NCBI GenBank assembly: GCA_017454585.1
Contig: JAFTCU010000088.1
Coordinates: forward strand, 1 to 63,315
Length of the DNA stretch: 63,315 nucleotides
Reading direction: 5' to 3'
DNA from: Thermoguttaceae bacterium
Lineage (GTDB): Bacteria > Planctomycetota > Planctomycetia > Pirellulales > Thermoguttaceae
Positions 14,095-23,591 of the stretch are shown here, piece by piece. The translations under genes were made by a program, and so were the position numbers. Within the stretch, counting starts at the first letter, position 1, and every line of letters starts with the position of its first letter. A model generated the notes under the pieces. That model was not told where the DNA came from. It saw nothing but the letters and a program-made list of their open reading frames with translations, and did no database searches.

Positions 14095-14369
14095 AAGCCA
14101 TCGTCCAATCTACGAACGGACTCGTCAAGGACGAAATCGAAATGACCGTGGACGAGATGACCGGTCTGATGTGGATCATCGCCGACTTGAATCGACGAGG
14201 GATCGCACCGCAGGCAGGACTCGTCCAAGGACGAATGAAGGCGGCCGGAATCTGGGGCAAGGATTACAACTACTGGAGCCAGAACTGGCGCGGGTGGATT
14301 TTTTCGACCATCAGCGGCGAAAACGGTGCAGCGGTGATCAGACTAAAAAAGAAGGGGGTGAGCCATTGA
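14091..14369 (+). CDS. Hypothetical protein with GTG start
   Basis: 92 aa. The GTG at 14091 overlaps the previous stop (AAGTGA), the same coupling style as nearby genes. The sequence holds IAPQAGLVQGRMKAAGIWGKDYNYWSQNWRG (split pattern) and a basic tail (IRLKKKG). No family is recognised. Confidence 0.55.
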   Translation: MKAIVQSTNGLVKDEIEMTVDEMTGLMWIIADLNRRGIAPQAGLVQGRMKAAGIWGKDYNYWSQNWRGWIFSTISGENGAAVIRLKKKGVSH

Positions 14370-14908
14370 GACTGACCGGAAAAGAGGACTACCTAAATCA
14401 GCCGCAGCCATCGCTCATCCCAGACGCTGAAAAGGAGCTGGTGCCGTTCATTATCGCGATCGACACCAGAGAGCAGCACCCGTTCACGTTCGCGGGCCTC
14501 GATAAAAAAGTTTATACCAACCGGCAGACGCTCCGGACAGGCGATTATTCTATCGTCGGTCTGGAACGTCGGATATGCGTCGAGCGTAAGAGCAAAATGG
14601 ACCTCTTCGGCTCGGTGATCCAAGGGCGGGACCGGTTCGAGCGAGAGCTGCGTCGCATGGCCAAAATGGAGCGAGCCTGCGTCATTGTGGAATGCACGAT
14701 GGACGATGTGAAAGCCGGGATCGCGGAATCACGGGTGGACCCGTTGAACGTCGTCCTAACTGCCATCTCCTGGGCTGGTCGGTACCGAGTGCCCTGGTTT
14801 TTCATGCACGACCGCCGCGAGGCGGAACGCGCCACGTTTGATTTTTTACGCTTTGCCTGGCGCGATTTTACCACGAAGAAAGGGGGAGAGGATGAGAATC
14901 CCGTCTGA
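14366..14908 (+). CDS. ERCC4-type nuclease
   Basis: 180 aa from a TTG overlapping the previous stop; GAAGGGGG precedes it. ERCC4 (XPF/Mus81) nuclease core: IDTREQHPF (residues about 32-40), LRTGDYSIVGLE, then VERKSKMDLFGSV supplies the ERK motif with a downstream Asp. Such nucleases cut branched DNA. In phage they may act as Holliday-junction or flap nucleases in recombination, alongside the Sak4-like ATPase and RecD-like helicase. Confidence 0.88.
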   Translation: MRLTGKEDYLNQPQPSLIPDAEKELVPFIIAIDTREQHPFTFAGLDKKVYTNRQTLRTGDYSIVGLERRICVERKSKMDLFGSVIQGRDRFERELRRMAKMERACVIVECTMDDVKAGIAESRVDPLNVVLTAISWAGRYRVPWFFMHDRREAERATFDFLRFAWRDFTTKKGGEDENPV

Positions 14909-15200
14909 AATCACCGAGCGGATGAAGGCCAACTTTAGAGTTTTATACGACCGCGGTGTGTCTCCTAGCGAGATCGCCTCGCGATGGGGAGTACAGGTAA
15001 AAGCGGTCATCAATGCGCTGCGGATTCCCACGCTGAAAGACAGACGCGCAACAGCGATCCGACAGGTTGAGGAATTGTATCAGCAAGGACTGTCAACATC
15101 GGAAATTGCGTTAAAAACCGGACGGTCCCGAAACTACATCTGGAACATTATAACGAGATACAAAAAACGCCAGGTAGCAGGAGAGAAAAAAAATGGATAA
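14892..15200 (+). CDS. Double helix-turn-helix protein
   Basis: 102 aa with two similar HTH units: LYDRGVSPSEIASRWGVQVK (residues about 18-37) and LYQQGLSTSEIALKTGRSRN (about 63-82), an internal duplication. It resembles the HTH part of resolvases and transposases without a catalytic domain. The ATG at 14892 follows GGGGGAGAGG. Probably a DNA-binding regulator. Confidence 0.7.
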   Translation: MRIPSEITERMKANFRVLYDRGVSPSEIASRWGVQVKAVINALRIPTLKDRRATAIRQVEELYQQGLSTSEIALKTGRSRNYIWNIITRYKKRQVAGEKKNG

Positions 15201-15567
15201 TCCGCTGAAAACACAGGTAGGAGGAACGCACTACAAAGACCTGAAAATTCAACCTGCCGAGCTTTTCGATTTGATCCACATGCAACCAATGGCAATGATG
15301 GCATTGAAATACCTGACGCGATGGCGCAAAAAGAACGGGCAGGAAGATCTAAAAAAAGCGATACACTGCCTGTATCTGCAGGAAATGTTTAATGCGCCGA
15401 GAGCAACGAAAGTCAATCAATTCCTGCAGCAATTTCCTGTGGCAGAACGTGCCATCATGACGGAAATCATCCAAGGGCATTACATGTATGCCGTCGAACT
15501 TATTGTCGAACTCGCAAACCACCAAAGCAGCCATGACCACAATGATCCAGAATCCACCACAAATTGA
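15193..15567 (+). CDS. DUF3310 family protein
   Basis: 124 aa. The N-terminus has the DUF3310 signature: GGTHYKDLKIQPAELFDLI, then MMALKYLTRWRKKNGQEDLKKA. This family is common in phages and its biochemical role is not established. The C-terminal 60 residues are helical. It overlaps both neighbours. Confidence 0.85.
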   Translation: MDNPLKTQVGGTHYKDLKIQPAELFDLIHMQPMAMMALKYLTRWRKKNGQEDLKKAIHCLYLQEMFNAPRATKVNQFLQQFPVAERAIMTEIIQGHYMYAVELIVELANHQSSHDHNDPESTTN

Positions 15568-18079
15568 CGTCAAGGCCCAGATTCTGGAACGGCTGGACTT
15601 CATCGCGGAATACAAGAAAATCGGTTTCAGATTCCAGAGCGAAACGCCCAACGCAGACGGCTGGGTGCCGGTTCACGCCTACGACCGCACCGACGCAAAT
15701 GCAAGCGCAGCCGTCAATCTTACGAACGGGTACTATACCGACCTCGGAGGCAGCGGGCAAAAACTGGACTTTTTCGACATCATGCAGATGTGGGGAGGTT
15801 ACACCAGCTACACGGACGTCCTCAAACACTATGCGGACGTGCTCGGTCTGGAATTGCGGACGTTTCCGGGAAAACGGAAGCCACCGGAGGCATCCATTCA
15901 CCCGCTACCGTGGGACGGCAATGCAGACCGATGGTGCGGATTGAAATCAACCAATCGGGATGCAGTGGAACGGGCTGGCGGGTTTTTGGCAGTATACCTG
16001 AAGAAGTACACGTGCGTCGCTTTTCCGGTTTTCGCAAATCCAGAAATCACAGTCAACGGCGCGAGTGGGTACGTCGTCGCCCAGACGAACGGCATGGGGG
16101 TGCCGAAACTCGACAAAGAAGGAAACGTCCTCGGAACCACCAAATACAAAGTGATCGCCGGGACCGAGTCAGGACTCATCGGGACCGAGGCCCTACTGAA
16201 AATTCAGAAAGCGAAAGCTGACGGCACGTGCGGGGAACTGACCATCATCAAGGTGGAGGGAATCTCCGACGCGACGGCACTGCTGGCCAGGATTCCCGAC
16301 CGCGACCGGGACCGGTACGTCGTTCTGACGAACTGCTGCGGGGCGGGCGAAAAACCAAAACAGAGCTGGGCTTCGGCCTTCGAGGGAGCCAACGTCGTCG
16401 TATGCCACGACGCCGATGCACCAGGGCAGACGGGTGCTAAGACGTGGGAGAATTACCTCGCAGGGCTGGCACGGAGCGTCAAGACGGTGGTGCTGCCGTT
16501 CGAGATTACTCCGGACCACGGCCACGATTTGAAAGACTACCTGCAGGGCCACAGCTGGGCTGAATTTTTAGAGCTGGTCGAAAGCACCCCGGAATCGACA
16601 GCCACGGCCAGCAGCAGCCAGCCGGAGTGGACCAACGACTCGCCGCACAGAATCGCATTCGAGTTTTTAGAACGGAAACATCGGATCGAAGGCCACCCAG
16701 GAATTTATACTTTAATTTACCAGAACAGCACGTACTACGAATGGTCCGGGGGCGTTTACCGGAACCGGAATACGGAGTACATCAAGGGCGAGGTGACGAA
16801 ATTCTGCCTGGAGCTTTTCGCGGAAGATTACAAGGCAGAGCGAGCAGAATGGGAGCGAACGGGAACCAGCCAGCGAGAGCCGAAGGTGCGCAACACGACG
16901 AGCCGACTCATCAACGACGTCCTCAACATCCTGCAGGCCCTTATTTTTACCACTGAGACCCGCAGTCTTTACTGGCGAGACGGGGAACCGGCACCTGGCT
17001 ACGAAAACCTTGAACGGCTCATCGTTCGAGAAAATGGCGTCTTGAACGTGGATCGGCTCCGACTACGCCAGCCGGACTATTTCATGGAAAACACGCCGCT
17101 CTTTTTTCATACGAGCCTCATACCGGGAAACTATGACCCGAAAGCCTGGTGCGACGAATGGGTGCAGATGGCCGAAGACAACCTGCTCGACAAGCGAGAC
17201 GGCGAGGAACTGGACTGGTCAAAAATTTGTATTTTTCAGGAATTCATGGGCCTGTGCCTGATCCCCGACACCTCGATGCAGAAATTCATGATTCTGGAAG
17301 GCGAGGGACGCAACGGAAAATCCGCGATGATGATGGCCATGCGGGTAATGTTCGGGCACGAAAACGTGTCGAATCTTGCCATTGAGCAATTCGGGGAGCG
17401 ATTCACGCTGATCCAGCTGCAGGACAAACTGGTCAACATCGTGGATGATATGAGCGAGACCGACAAAGTCTGCGAAGGGAAGCTCAAGTCGATCGTTTCC
17501 GGGCAGTACATCAACACGGACCGAAAGAACAAGAGTGGGTTGAATTTTGCGCCTTTCGTTCGGCTCATTTTTGCCTGCAACATTCCGCCGAAATTTGCAG
17601 ATAAATCCAACGGGATCTGGCGACGCTTGATCATGATCCGGTTCAACAACGTGATTCCAGAGGAAAAAATCAACCCGGACTACAGCCGTGTGAGCTTTTG
17701 GGAGGCACGACGCGAGGGGCTGTTCATGTGGTGCTTGAATGGGCTGATTCGGGTATTGAACGAGGGAAAATTCACCTATTGCGCAGAAACCGAGCGAGCC
17801 AGAGAGGAATATAAACGCGACGTCAACCCGGTCCTGAGCTTCTTTGAAGAAACCGTGGAAAAAGCCACTTACGGATGGATCGCGTGCTCAGACCTTTACA
17901 AGAACTACGAGAAGTGGTGCAACGAATCAGGATACCGGCCCATGAACATCCGAAACTTCGGTAAAGAAGTGCAGCGAGCATTTAATGTATCGCGCAGCCG
18001 GATGGGTATGAACGGCCAACGTCGGTACATTTACCAAGGCATTCAATATATCGGAGGAACCGCACTGGAGGATCTATGA
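15533..18079 (+). CDS. Phage primase-helicase (Toprim-like plus SF3/D5 helicase)
   Basis: About 848 aa. The N-terminal 110 residues (YTDLGGSGQKLDFFDIMQMW) are like the primase zinc/AEP-side region. Residues about 235-325 look Toprim-like: VEGISDATALLAR and VVCHDADAPGQTGAKTW. The helicase part has Walker A EGEGRNGKS near residue 595, LVNIVDDMSETD as Walker B region, and a sensor-like FACNIPP.FADKSNGIWRRL, as in D5/P4-type primase-helicases. The start is uncertain (ATG 15533 or 15542); neither has a good ribosome site, and coupling to DUF3310 is likely. It would initiate and drive phage DNA replication. Confidence 0.88.
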   Translation: MTTMIQNPPQIDVKAQILERLDFIAEYKKIGFRFQSETPNADGWVPVHAYDRTDANASAAVNLTNGYYTDLGGSGQKLDFFDIMQMWGGYTSYTDVLKHYADVLGLELRTFPGKRKPPEASIHPLPWDGNADRWCGLKSTNRDAVERAGGFLAVYLKKYTCVAFPVFANPEITVNGASGYVVAQTNGMGVPKLDKEGNVLGTTKYKVIAGTESGLIGTEALLKIQKAKADGTCGELTIIKVEGISDATALLARIPDRDRDRYVVLTNCCGAGEKPKQSWASAFEGANVVVCHDADAPGQTGAKTWENYLAGLARSVKTVVLPFEITPDHGHDLKDYLQGHSWAEFLELVESTPESTATASSSQPEWTNDSPHRIAFEFLERKHRIEGHPGIYTLIYQNSTYYEWSGGVYRNRNTEYIKGEVTKFCLELFAEDYKAERAEWERTGTSQREPKVRNTTSRLINDVLNILQALIFTTETRSLYWRDGEPAPGYENLERLIVRENGVLNVDRLRLRQPDYFMENTPLFFHTSLIPGNYDPKAWCDEWVQMAEDNLLDKRDGEELDWSKICIFQEFMGLCLIPDTSMQKFMILEGEGRNGKSAMMMAMRVMFGHENVSNLAIEQFGERFTLIQLQDKLVNIVDDMSETDKVCEGKLKSIVSGQYINTDRKNKSGLNFAPFVRLIFACNIPPKFADKSNGIWRRLIMIRFNNVIPEEKINPDYSRVSFWEARREGLFMWCLNGLIRVLNEGKFTYCAETERAREEYKRDVNPVLSFFEETVEKATYGWIACSDLYKNYEKWCNESGYRPMNIRNFGKEVQRAFNVSRSRMGMNGQRRYIYQGIQYIGGTALEDL

Positions 18080-18294
18080 ACGAAGCATATCAACGGCAAC
18101 GAAATCACGCAGCACTCAGCGAGCAAGAAATTGACGCACTAAAGAAAATGCCTATTTCTGAAGTCGCCAAAGGCGCAAACTATTCAGAATACAGGCTGCG
18201 GATGGCAATCAGTGGGCATCCGATACGGAAAAAGACACTCGCACGCATTCAGGAATTTCTGACGAAACGCAAGGGAAAAAGGAACAGACAATGA
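18076..18294 (+). CDS. Small HTH-like protein
   Basis: 72 aa, basic. LSEQEIDALKKMPISEVAKGANYSEYRLRMAISG (in parts) looks like a lambda-repressor-type helix bundle, ending in a Lys/Arg tail. It overlaps both neighbours by 4 bp (ATGA). Probably DNA-binding. Confidence 0.6.
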   Translation: MNEAYQRQRNHAALSEQEIDALKKMPISEVAKGANYSEYRLRMAISGHPIRKKTLARIQEFLTKRKGKRNRQ

Positions 18295-19628
18295 AGCTAA
18301 AATTCACCACGAGAGCACTACCGGTCGCAGACATTGACCCAAATGTCGGGCAGATTGCAGAGGTACCACGGAACCCCCGTAAAATTTCCGACGAAGATAT
18401 GGCCGCATTAAAGAAGTCGATCCACGACGATCCGGACCTGCTGAACCTTTGGAAGCTGACGGTTTATCCCCTCGATGGGCGGTGGGTGGCCCTTTCCGGG
18501 AATCAACGACTCCAAGCCTGCCGTGAGCTGAAGATTAAGCGGCTCACCTGCGACATTCTGGACGAAACGACGCCACCGGAAATGCTGCGGAAAATTGTGA
18601 TCAAGGCAAACCGCATGGCTGGCGAGGATGACCTCGACCTCCTGAAAACGGAGTGGGACTTCGAGGAGCTGACGAGCATGTGGGACTTTCCCGACCTGGA
18701 GGTTTCCCACGACAGCCAGTTGCTCGCCGAGACTGAGGCAGACGAAACGCTCGACGAAGTGCCGGAATACGTGGAGACACGCTGCAAAGTCGGGGACGTT
18801 TGGCTGATGGGACCCCACCGACTGATGTGCGGGGATTCCACCGTCACCGGAGATGTTACCACGCTGATGGGAGGCGAGAAAGCAGACCTACTCGTCACGG
18901 ACCCGCCATACAACGTGGACTACGAAGGATCGAACGGCCTGAAAATTGCCAACGACAAACAGGGGGACTCCCAGTTTTTTGATTTCCTGAAGAAAGCGTT
19001 CACTAACGCGAACAGCGCACTGCGCTCCGGCGCGGCTTTTTACATTTGGCACGCCGACAGCGAAGGGTTCAGGTTTCGCGGAGCAGCGGAAGCCGCTGGC
19101 TGGAAAGTGCGCCAGTGCATCATCTGGAATAAGAACTCCTTCGTGATGGGAAGGCAGGACTACCACTGGAAGCACGAACCGTGCCTGTACGGATGGACGA
19201 CAGGGAACAGCCATTACTTCGTGGACGACCGGTCCCAATCTACGGTCTTCGAGGACGCAGGGCTGGACGTCCACAAAATGAAAAAAGCGGAGCTTGAGGA
19301 ACTGGTCAAAAAAATGCTCGGCGACCGAGTGAGCACCACGGTCATCAATGAAGATAAACCCGCCAGAAATGCCGAACATCCGACGATGAAGCCGGTCCGT
19401 TTACTGGCACGTCTGATCCGGAACAGCTCACGAGCCGAAGACACCGTGCTGGATCTTTTCGGAGGGAGCGGTTCAACGCTTATCGCGTGCCAGCAGCTCA
19501 ACCGCCGATGTTTGACGATGGAGCTGGACCCCCACTACTGCGACGTAATCCTCACCCGATGGGAACGTCTCACCGGAAACACTGCGGTCAAAAAAGAACA
19601 GGAGGATGAATTCAGTGGCGTTATTTGA
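18291..19628 (+). CDS. ParB-like domain fused to N6/N4 DNA methyltransferase
   Basis: 445 aa. Residues about 10-110 are ParB/Sulfiredoxin-like (ADIDPN..NPRKISDEDMAALKKSI, then LSGNQRLQACRELKI). The methyltransferase has the beta-class order: the catalytic motif DPPYNVDY near residue 204 comes first, and the SAM-binding FGGSGST near residue 390 comes last. CGD in LMCGDSTV precedes it. Phage proteins of this layout are widespread and are thought to modify adenine or N4-cytosine. With the C5 enzyme it gives the phage two DNA methyltransferases. Confidence 0.9.
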   Translation: MKLKFTTRALPVADIDPNVGQIAEVPRNPRKISDEDMAALKKSIHDDPDLLNLWKLTVYPLDGRWVALSGNQRLQACRELKIKRLTCDILDETTPPEMLRKIVIKANRMAGEDDLDLLKTEWDFEELTSMWDFPDLEVSHDSQLLAETEADETLDEVPEYVETRCKVGDVWLMGPHRLMCGDSTVTGDVTTLMGGEKADLLVTDPPYNVDYEGSNGLKIANDKQGDSQFFDFLKKAFTNANSALRSGAAFYIWHADSEGFRFRGAAEAAGWKVRQCIIWNKNSFVMGRQDYHWKHEPCLYGWTTGNSHYFVDDRSQSTVFEDAGLDVHKMKKAELEELVKKMLGDRVSTTVINEDKPARNAEHPTMKPVRLLARLIRNSSRAEDTVLDLFGGSGSTLIACQQLNRRCLTMELDPHYCDVILTRWERLTGNTAVKKEQEDEFSGVI

Positions 19629-20637
19629 CACATCAGAAGAAGCCATCGCCGAGGCATTGGAGCTGGAAAAGAAAGCGCACGCCATCAAGGTGGCGTCGGA
19701 GCGAGAGCAGATCAAGCTGAGCGGACGGTACCAGTGCCTACAATCCACGCTGGGCGAAATTGAGCACGACAAAACCACCCACTTCATCACGAGCGGGGCA
19801 TGGTCCATGCATGACTTTGTGAAATATGTCATCGGCAAAATTGGGCCAGCCGAAATGGACGCGTTCACGTTCGCCTGGGGGCCAGCAGCCACACGCGAAA
19901 TGGGACGAATGTGCGAGACCGGCGAAATCAAGAGAATCCGAATCGCCATCAATTCCGTAATGAAGCGATGGAGCACCCCAGCACTCATGAAGATGAAAGA
20001 CTATGGGCAAGTCGTCCTGGTGCCTATTCATGCAAAGGGCTTCACTTTGGAAAACGCAGAATGGAAAGTCTCCTGCATCGGCTCCGCGAATTTTTCCAAC
20101 AACATGACCATCGAGGGAGGGGTGCTCTGCACCCGACCGGACGTCTTCGAGTTTCACCACCAATGGCTGGAGCACTTATTCAAGACCGGCTCGGAATTCC
20201 TGGTGGACAAAGTCATCGACAAAATCACGCCGCCGCAGCCACCGCACCTGAGCGACAAAATCCTTTTTTTGGTTCGCGGATTACCCGGAGCAGGAAAAAC
20301 GACACTCGCTCACCACATCGCCGACGTCGTATACGAGAATGATGACTACTTCTACCAAGGAGACGCCTACGATTACAAGCCGGAAATGCTCCAATGGGCC
20401 AAAAGCGAGTGCTTCATGCACTGCAGGGAGGCGATGGAGAAGGGAGTACACAAAATAGCCATTTCCAATTGTTTCATTGACGAATTCGCCCTGGAACCGT
20501 ACTACGAACTGGCGCGGATTTTCGGCTACACCGTGTTCTGTTTCGTGACGGAAAACAGAACCAACAACTTCAACATTCACGGCGCGACCGACGCGGCCCT
20601 GGAAAAAATGAGAAAGCGAATACGGGTGAAATTATGA
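19615..20637 (+). CDS. PLD-like nuclease domain fused to polynucleotide-kinase-like P-loop domain
   Basis: 340 aa from GTG 19615, preferred because AGGAGG lies 9 nt upstream; ATG 19606 touches that site. Numbering here is from ATG 19606. Residues about 50-200 resemble a PLD/HKD half: HAK at 142-144 and GSANFSNN at 159-166. A linker (PPQPPH) leads to an AAA_33/N4BP2-like kinase: Walker A GLPGAGKT (225-232), NDDYF, and ISNCFIDEFALEPYYELA. The combination suggests nucleic-acid end processing: cleavage plus 5' phosphorylation. The gene lies between a DNA methyltransferase and packaging genes and overlaps both. Only one HKD motif is visible, so a dimer would be needed. Confidence 0.7.
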   Translation: MALFDTSEEAIAEALELEKKAHAIKVASEREQIKLSGRYQCLQSTLGEIEHDKTTHFITSGAWSMHDFVKYVIGKIGPAEMDAFTFAWGPAATREMGRMCETGEIKRIRIAINSVMKRWSTPALMKMKDYGQVVLVPIHAKGFTLENAEWKVSCIGSANFSNNMTIEGGVLCTRPDVFEFHHQWLEHLFKTGSEFLVDKVIDKITPPQPPHLSDKILFLVRGLPGAGKTTLAHHIADVVYENDDYFYQGDAYDYKPEMLQWAKSECFMHCREAMEKGVHKIAISNCFIDEFALEPYYELARIFGYTVFCFVTENRTNNFNIHGATDAALEKMRKRIRVKL

Positions 20638-21035
20638 CCGAACCAAAGATACTGGAAGAACTCTCGCGGCTGGGAGCCGTGGGCATGGGAATCAGCGAGA
20701 GCTGCACGATCTGCGAGATTGAGGAGGCGGATTTCTACGCTTCCCCAGAGATGCAGAAAGCCTATCGGACAGGCCAGCTCAAGGGTGAGTACATCTGGCG
20801 TCAAAGCATTTTCAAGGGAGCCAAAGATGGCATACCTCAGATGTGCAAACTTGTCCAGAGCCTCATTGAAAAGAACGTCCTGCTTCACAATCCGGAGCTG
20901 AACCTGGAGGATTACTATGACTGCGAAATCGAAACCGAGCCTAACACGGCTGACGCAGACGCAGCTGGCGGAAGTGTTGACGCGTGCGGGGAGCAAGAAG
21001 GCAACGCCGAAGAAAATCCAGGAAATCCTGGATAA
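20634..21035 (+). CDS. Candidate small terminase subunit
   Basis: 133 aa. An N-terminal HTH-like part (ILEELSRLGAVGMGISESCTICEIEEADFY in parts) is followed by QKAYRTGQLKGEYIWRQSIF, a pattern seen in phage small terminase proteins, then a central helix. The C-terminal 35 residues are Ala/Asp/Gly-rich and acidic. It lies two genes before the large terminase. Assignment is by position and HTH style. Confidence 0.5.
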   Translation: MTEPKILEELSRLGAVGMGISESCTICEIEEADFYASPEMQKAYRTGQLKGEYIWRQSIFKGAKDGIPQMCKLVQSLIEKNVLLHNPELNLEDYYDCEIETEPNTADADAAGGSVDACGEQEGNAEENPGNPG

Positions 21036-21105
21036 TGGGTGCCCCACCAATCCGGACGGAACCATAAACTTAATCGAATTTGTGCGATTTTTAGCTCACC
21101 AATGA
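20917..21105 (+). CDS. Small HTH protein overlapping the previous gene
   Basis: 62 aa in another frame, overlapping the previous gene by 119 bp. A good GGAGG lies before ATG 20917. LTQTQLAEVLTRAGSKKATPKK is an HTH-like start, and GTINLIEFVRFLAHQ ends the protein at the ATGA shared with the large terminase. Both frames of the overlap may be used; the N-terminus resembles terminase small-subunit HTHs. Confidence 0.5.
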   Translation: MTAKSKPSLTRLTQTQLAEVLTRAGSKKATPKKIQEILDNGCPTNPDGTINLIEFVRFLAHQ

Positions 21106-23591
21106 ACATAACACGCCTGACGCTCGCTGAAGCAATCACACTCCTCGACCAGCCTGCTGTGGACCAGCACCAGCAGATGGCAGGGGTGCGGTTTGCCGGA
21201 AGCGAGCCAGGGACCATTGACCTCATCAAGTACTGCGTCTGGCTCGTCGACGGGAAACCGAGAGCGGTCGGACGTCAGCGGCAATTCACCGAGCTGGAGC
21301 AGAAGGCAAAGAAGCGGGCTGCAGACCTCGAACGAGTCAACGCAGCCACCAGAGCAGCAAACGACATCGGAGAAATTAACTTTAGAACCATCGACTGGGA
21401 GCGCAGGCTCGCCTGTAAGAACGACCAGCTCCTCTTCGAGAAAACGTACCTGCCGATGATTTGTGACCTGCCGAACGCACCGTACCACGTCCTTCTGGCC
21501 GAACGGATCGCTGAAACGATCCAGCACGGAGGCAAGCAGGCGATTCTTCTGCCGCGAGGCGGGGCGAAGACCACCAAGTGCCGGTCTGGAGCTGTTCACG
21601 GAGGGCTGTACGGGCGAATTCGCTGGGGCTGCAATATTGGCGCGAGCGAAAAGAAAGCATTGGAGACACTGGAAACAATTAAAATGTGGATGAAAAATAA
21701 TCCGCTTTTAATTGCCGATTTTCCAGAAATCTGCTACCCCATCTCCTTGTTGAAAACGAAGCACTCAGGCTCGGTAGCCGAAAGCCAGACCTACCACGGC
21801 CACCCAACCTACGTCGTATGGGGGAGGGATGAAATCCGGTTCCCGTGCCTGCACCTCGACGAGGAAACGGCTCAGTGGTACCGGGAACACGACCCAGACT
21901 CAGTGACCAAGGTGCAGCTGGACCCCGCCAAACCAGAGGAAGCCTTCTGGGTGCCCACCGCAGGCTATACGATATTTACAACGGACGGGATCGAGTCCGG
22001 AATCCGCGGTGGAAACGTCGTCAATCCGGTCACGCTTTCGCAGGTTCGCCCGAATTTTGTCATCCTTGACGACGTGCAAAACGACAAAAAAGCAGCCAGC
22101 CTCACTTCGGTCGCCAAGATGGACAGCACCATCACCTCCGCGATTCGCTTCTTATCAAAACCAGGGCAGCCGATCGCGATTTTGATGCCATGCACGGTGA
22201 TCGAGAGCAATGACCTCGCGGACACTTACGGGAATCAGGAGCTGAAGCCGGACTGGCGCGGCATTCGCGTGCCGATGGTCGTACAATGGCCAGACGGTAT
22301 GGACGATCGCACGATTACGCAGGAGACCGAGACGTCGCGAAAATGGCTGGAATATGCCGAAATTCGCAGACTTTCACTGCGAGAGCATAACGACATACGC
22401 GCAGCGACCGCTTTCTACGAACAGCACCGCGAAGTCATGGACCGTGGGTTCATCGTCTCATGGGAAGAACGACACGAACCTGGCGAGCTTTCCGCGATCC
22501 AATACGCGATGGATCTGCGCTTCGAAGACCATCGGGCCTTTCTCAGTAACATGCAGCAGATCGGAGGCGACCTCTTAGACGCGGAAGCCGGTCGCGTAAA
22601 ATGGCAAGACTTCGCGGCCAAAACGCTCGACCTGGACCGCGGGACGGTACCGGGCGACGCGCAACGGCTCGTATGCTACATCGACATCCAAGCTGAGTTT
22701 TTTGCATACGTCGTACTGGCCGTGAATTACGACTTCTCCTGTTGTTTCGTTACGGATTACGGGACCTTCCCCAAATTCGGCATCCAAAACTACACCCGCC
22801 GCCAGGCCAACGACTGGAAACAGCTCACAAAATCGTACCTGGCCACGCGACCGAGCCTGCTCACGGGAGAAAAGCAAGCCAACATCGGCGACATTTACAC
22901 GTGGGGGCTGCGCACGCTCCTCGACGACTTGATCGCCCGGCAATACGTCCGCGATGACGCGTACAACACGATAATGCGAATCCACCATATCGCGATGGAC
23001 GCGCAAGAGGGGCTGATTTCTCCGATCGTTCGAGACGTCGCGAAGAAATATCCAGGAGAGAAAGTCATCGCGTACCACGGCTTCGGGTTGACCGCAGGCA
23101 GAATGGGGATGGAGACATACAAACGGCACGAGGATACCGTATACGAGGACATGCGGAATCCAGCCTGCAACGCCACCAGATGGATGTACAAATATAGCGA
23201 GGTTTCCAGAGCCTATGAGCTGCACAGTGACGTCAACGGCTGGAAGGATTACCTCATGGAACGGATCAGAACCCCCGCCAGCGAGAAAGGCAGCCTAACC
23301 TTGTTCAATGCGCCGCCGTTCGAACATGAACTCTTTGCGACGCAAGTCTGCGAGAGCGAGCGACCGGAGGAATATACCTCACGGGGAATCACGCGCAACA
23401 GGTGGGTAACGCAGCCAGGCTGCGATAACGAGTACTTCGACTGTCTGGTCGGGTGTTGCTGCCTGGCTAGTTTTTGCGGGTGCGTTTACGTCCCAACCGG
23501 AGGCATCAAGCCACCGACCGGACGGAAGCCGCACCATAAATCGTTCAGAGAAAGACTGGAAGAAAGGAAAAGGCAAAAAGACCATGCTTAA
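21102..23591 (+). CDS. Large terminase subunit
   Basis: 829 aa from the ATG overlapping the previous stop. Walker-A-like LLPRGGAKTT near residue 165, an adenine-binding-type region before it (APYHVLLAERIAE), Walker B VILDDVQND near residue 325, and a C-terminal RNase-H-like nuclease region beginning at LVCYIDIQAEFFAY with a first acidic Asp. GpA-like or related terminases package DNA into proheads. A Cys-rich patch (GCCCLASFCGC) near the end is unusual. Confidence 0.85.
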   Translation: MNITRLTLAEAITLLDQPAVDQHQQMAGVRFAGSEPGTIDLIKYCVWLVDGKPRAVGRQRQFTELEQKAKKRAADLERVNAATRAANDIGEINFRTIDWERRLACKNDQLLFEKTYLPMICDLPNAPYHVLLAERIAETIQHGGKQAILLPRGGAKTTKCRSGAVHGGLYGRIRWGCNIGASEKKALETLETIKMWMKNNPLLIADFPEICYPISLLKTKHSGSVAESQTYHGHPTYVVWGRDEIRFPCLHLDEETAQWYREHDPDSVTKVQLDPAKPEEAFWVPTAGYTIFTTDGIESGIRGGNVVNPVTLSQVRPNFVILDDVQNDKKAASLTSVAKMDSTITSAIRFLSKPGQPIAILMPCTVIESNDLADTYGNQELKPDWRGIRVPMVVQWPDGMDDRTITQETETSRKWLEYAEIRRLSLREHNDIRAATAFYEQHREVMDRGFIVSWEERHEPGELSAIQYAMDLRFEDHRAFLSNMQQIGGDLLDAEAGRVKWQDFAAKTLDLDRGTVPGDAQRLVCYIDIQAEFFAYVVLAVNYDFSCCFVTDYGTFPKFGIQNYTRRQANDWKQLTKSYLATRPSLLTGEKQANIGDIYTWGLRTLLDDLIARQYVRDDAYNTIMRIHHIAMDAQEGLISPIVRDVAKKYPGEKVIAYHGFGLTAGRMGMETYKRHEDTVYEDMRNPACNATRWMYKYSEVSRAYELHSDVNGWKDYLMERIRTPASEKGSLTLFNAPPFEHELFATQVCESERPEEYTSRGITRNRWVTQPGCDNEYFDCLVGCCCLASFCGCVYVPTGGIKPPTGRKPHHKSFRERLEERKRQKDHA

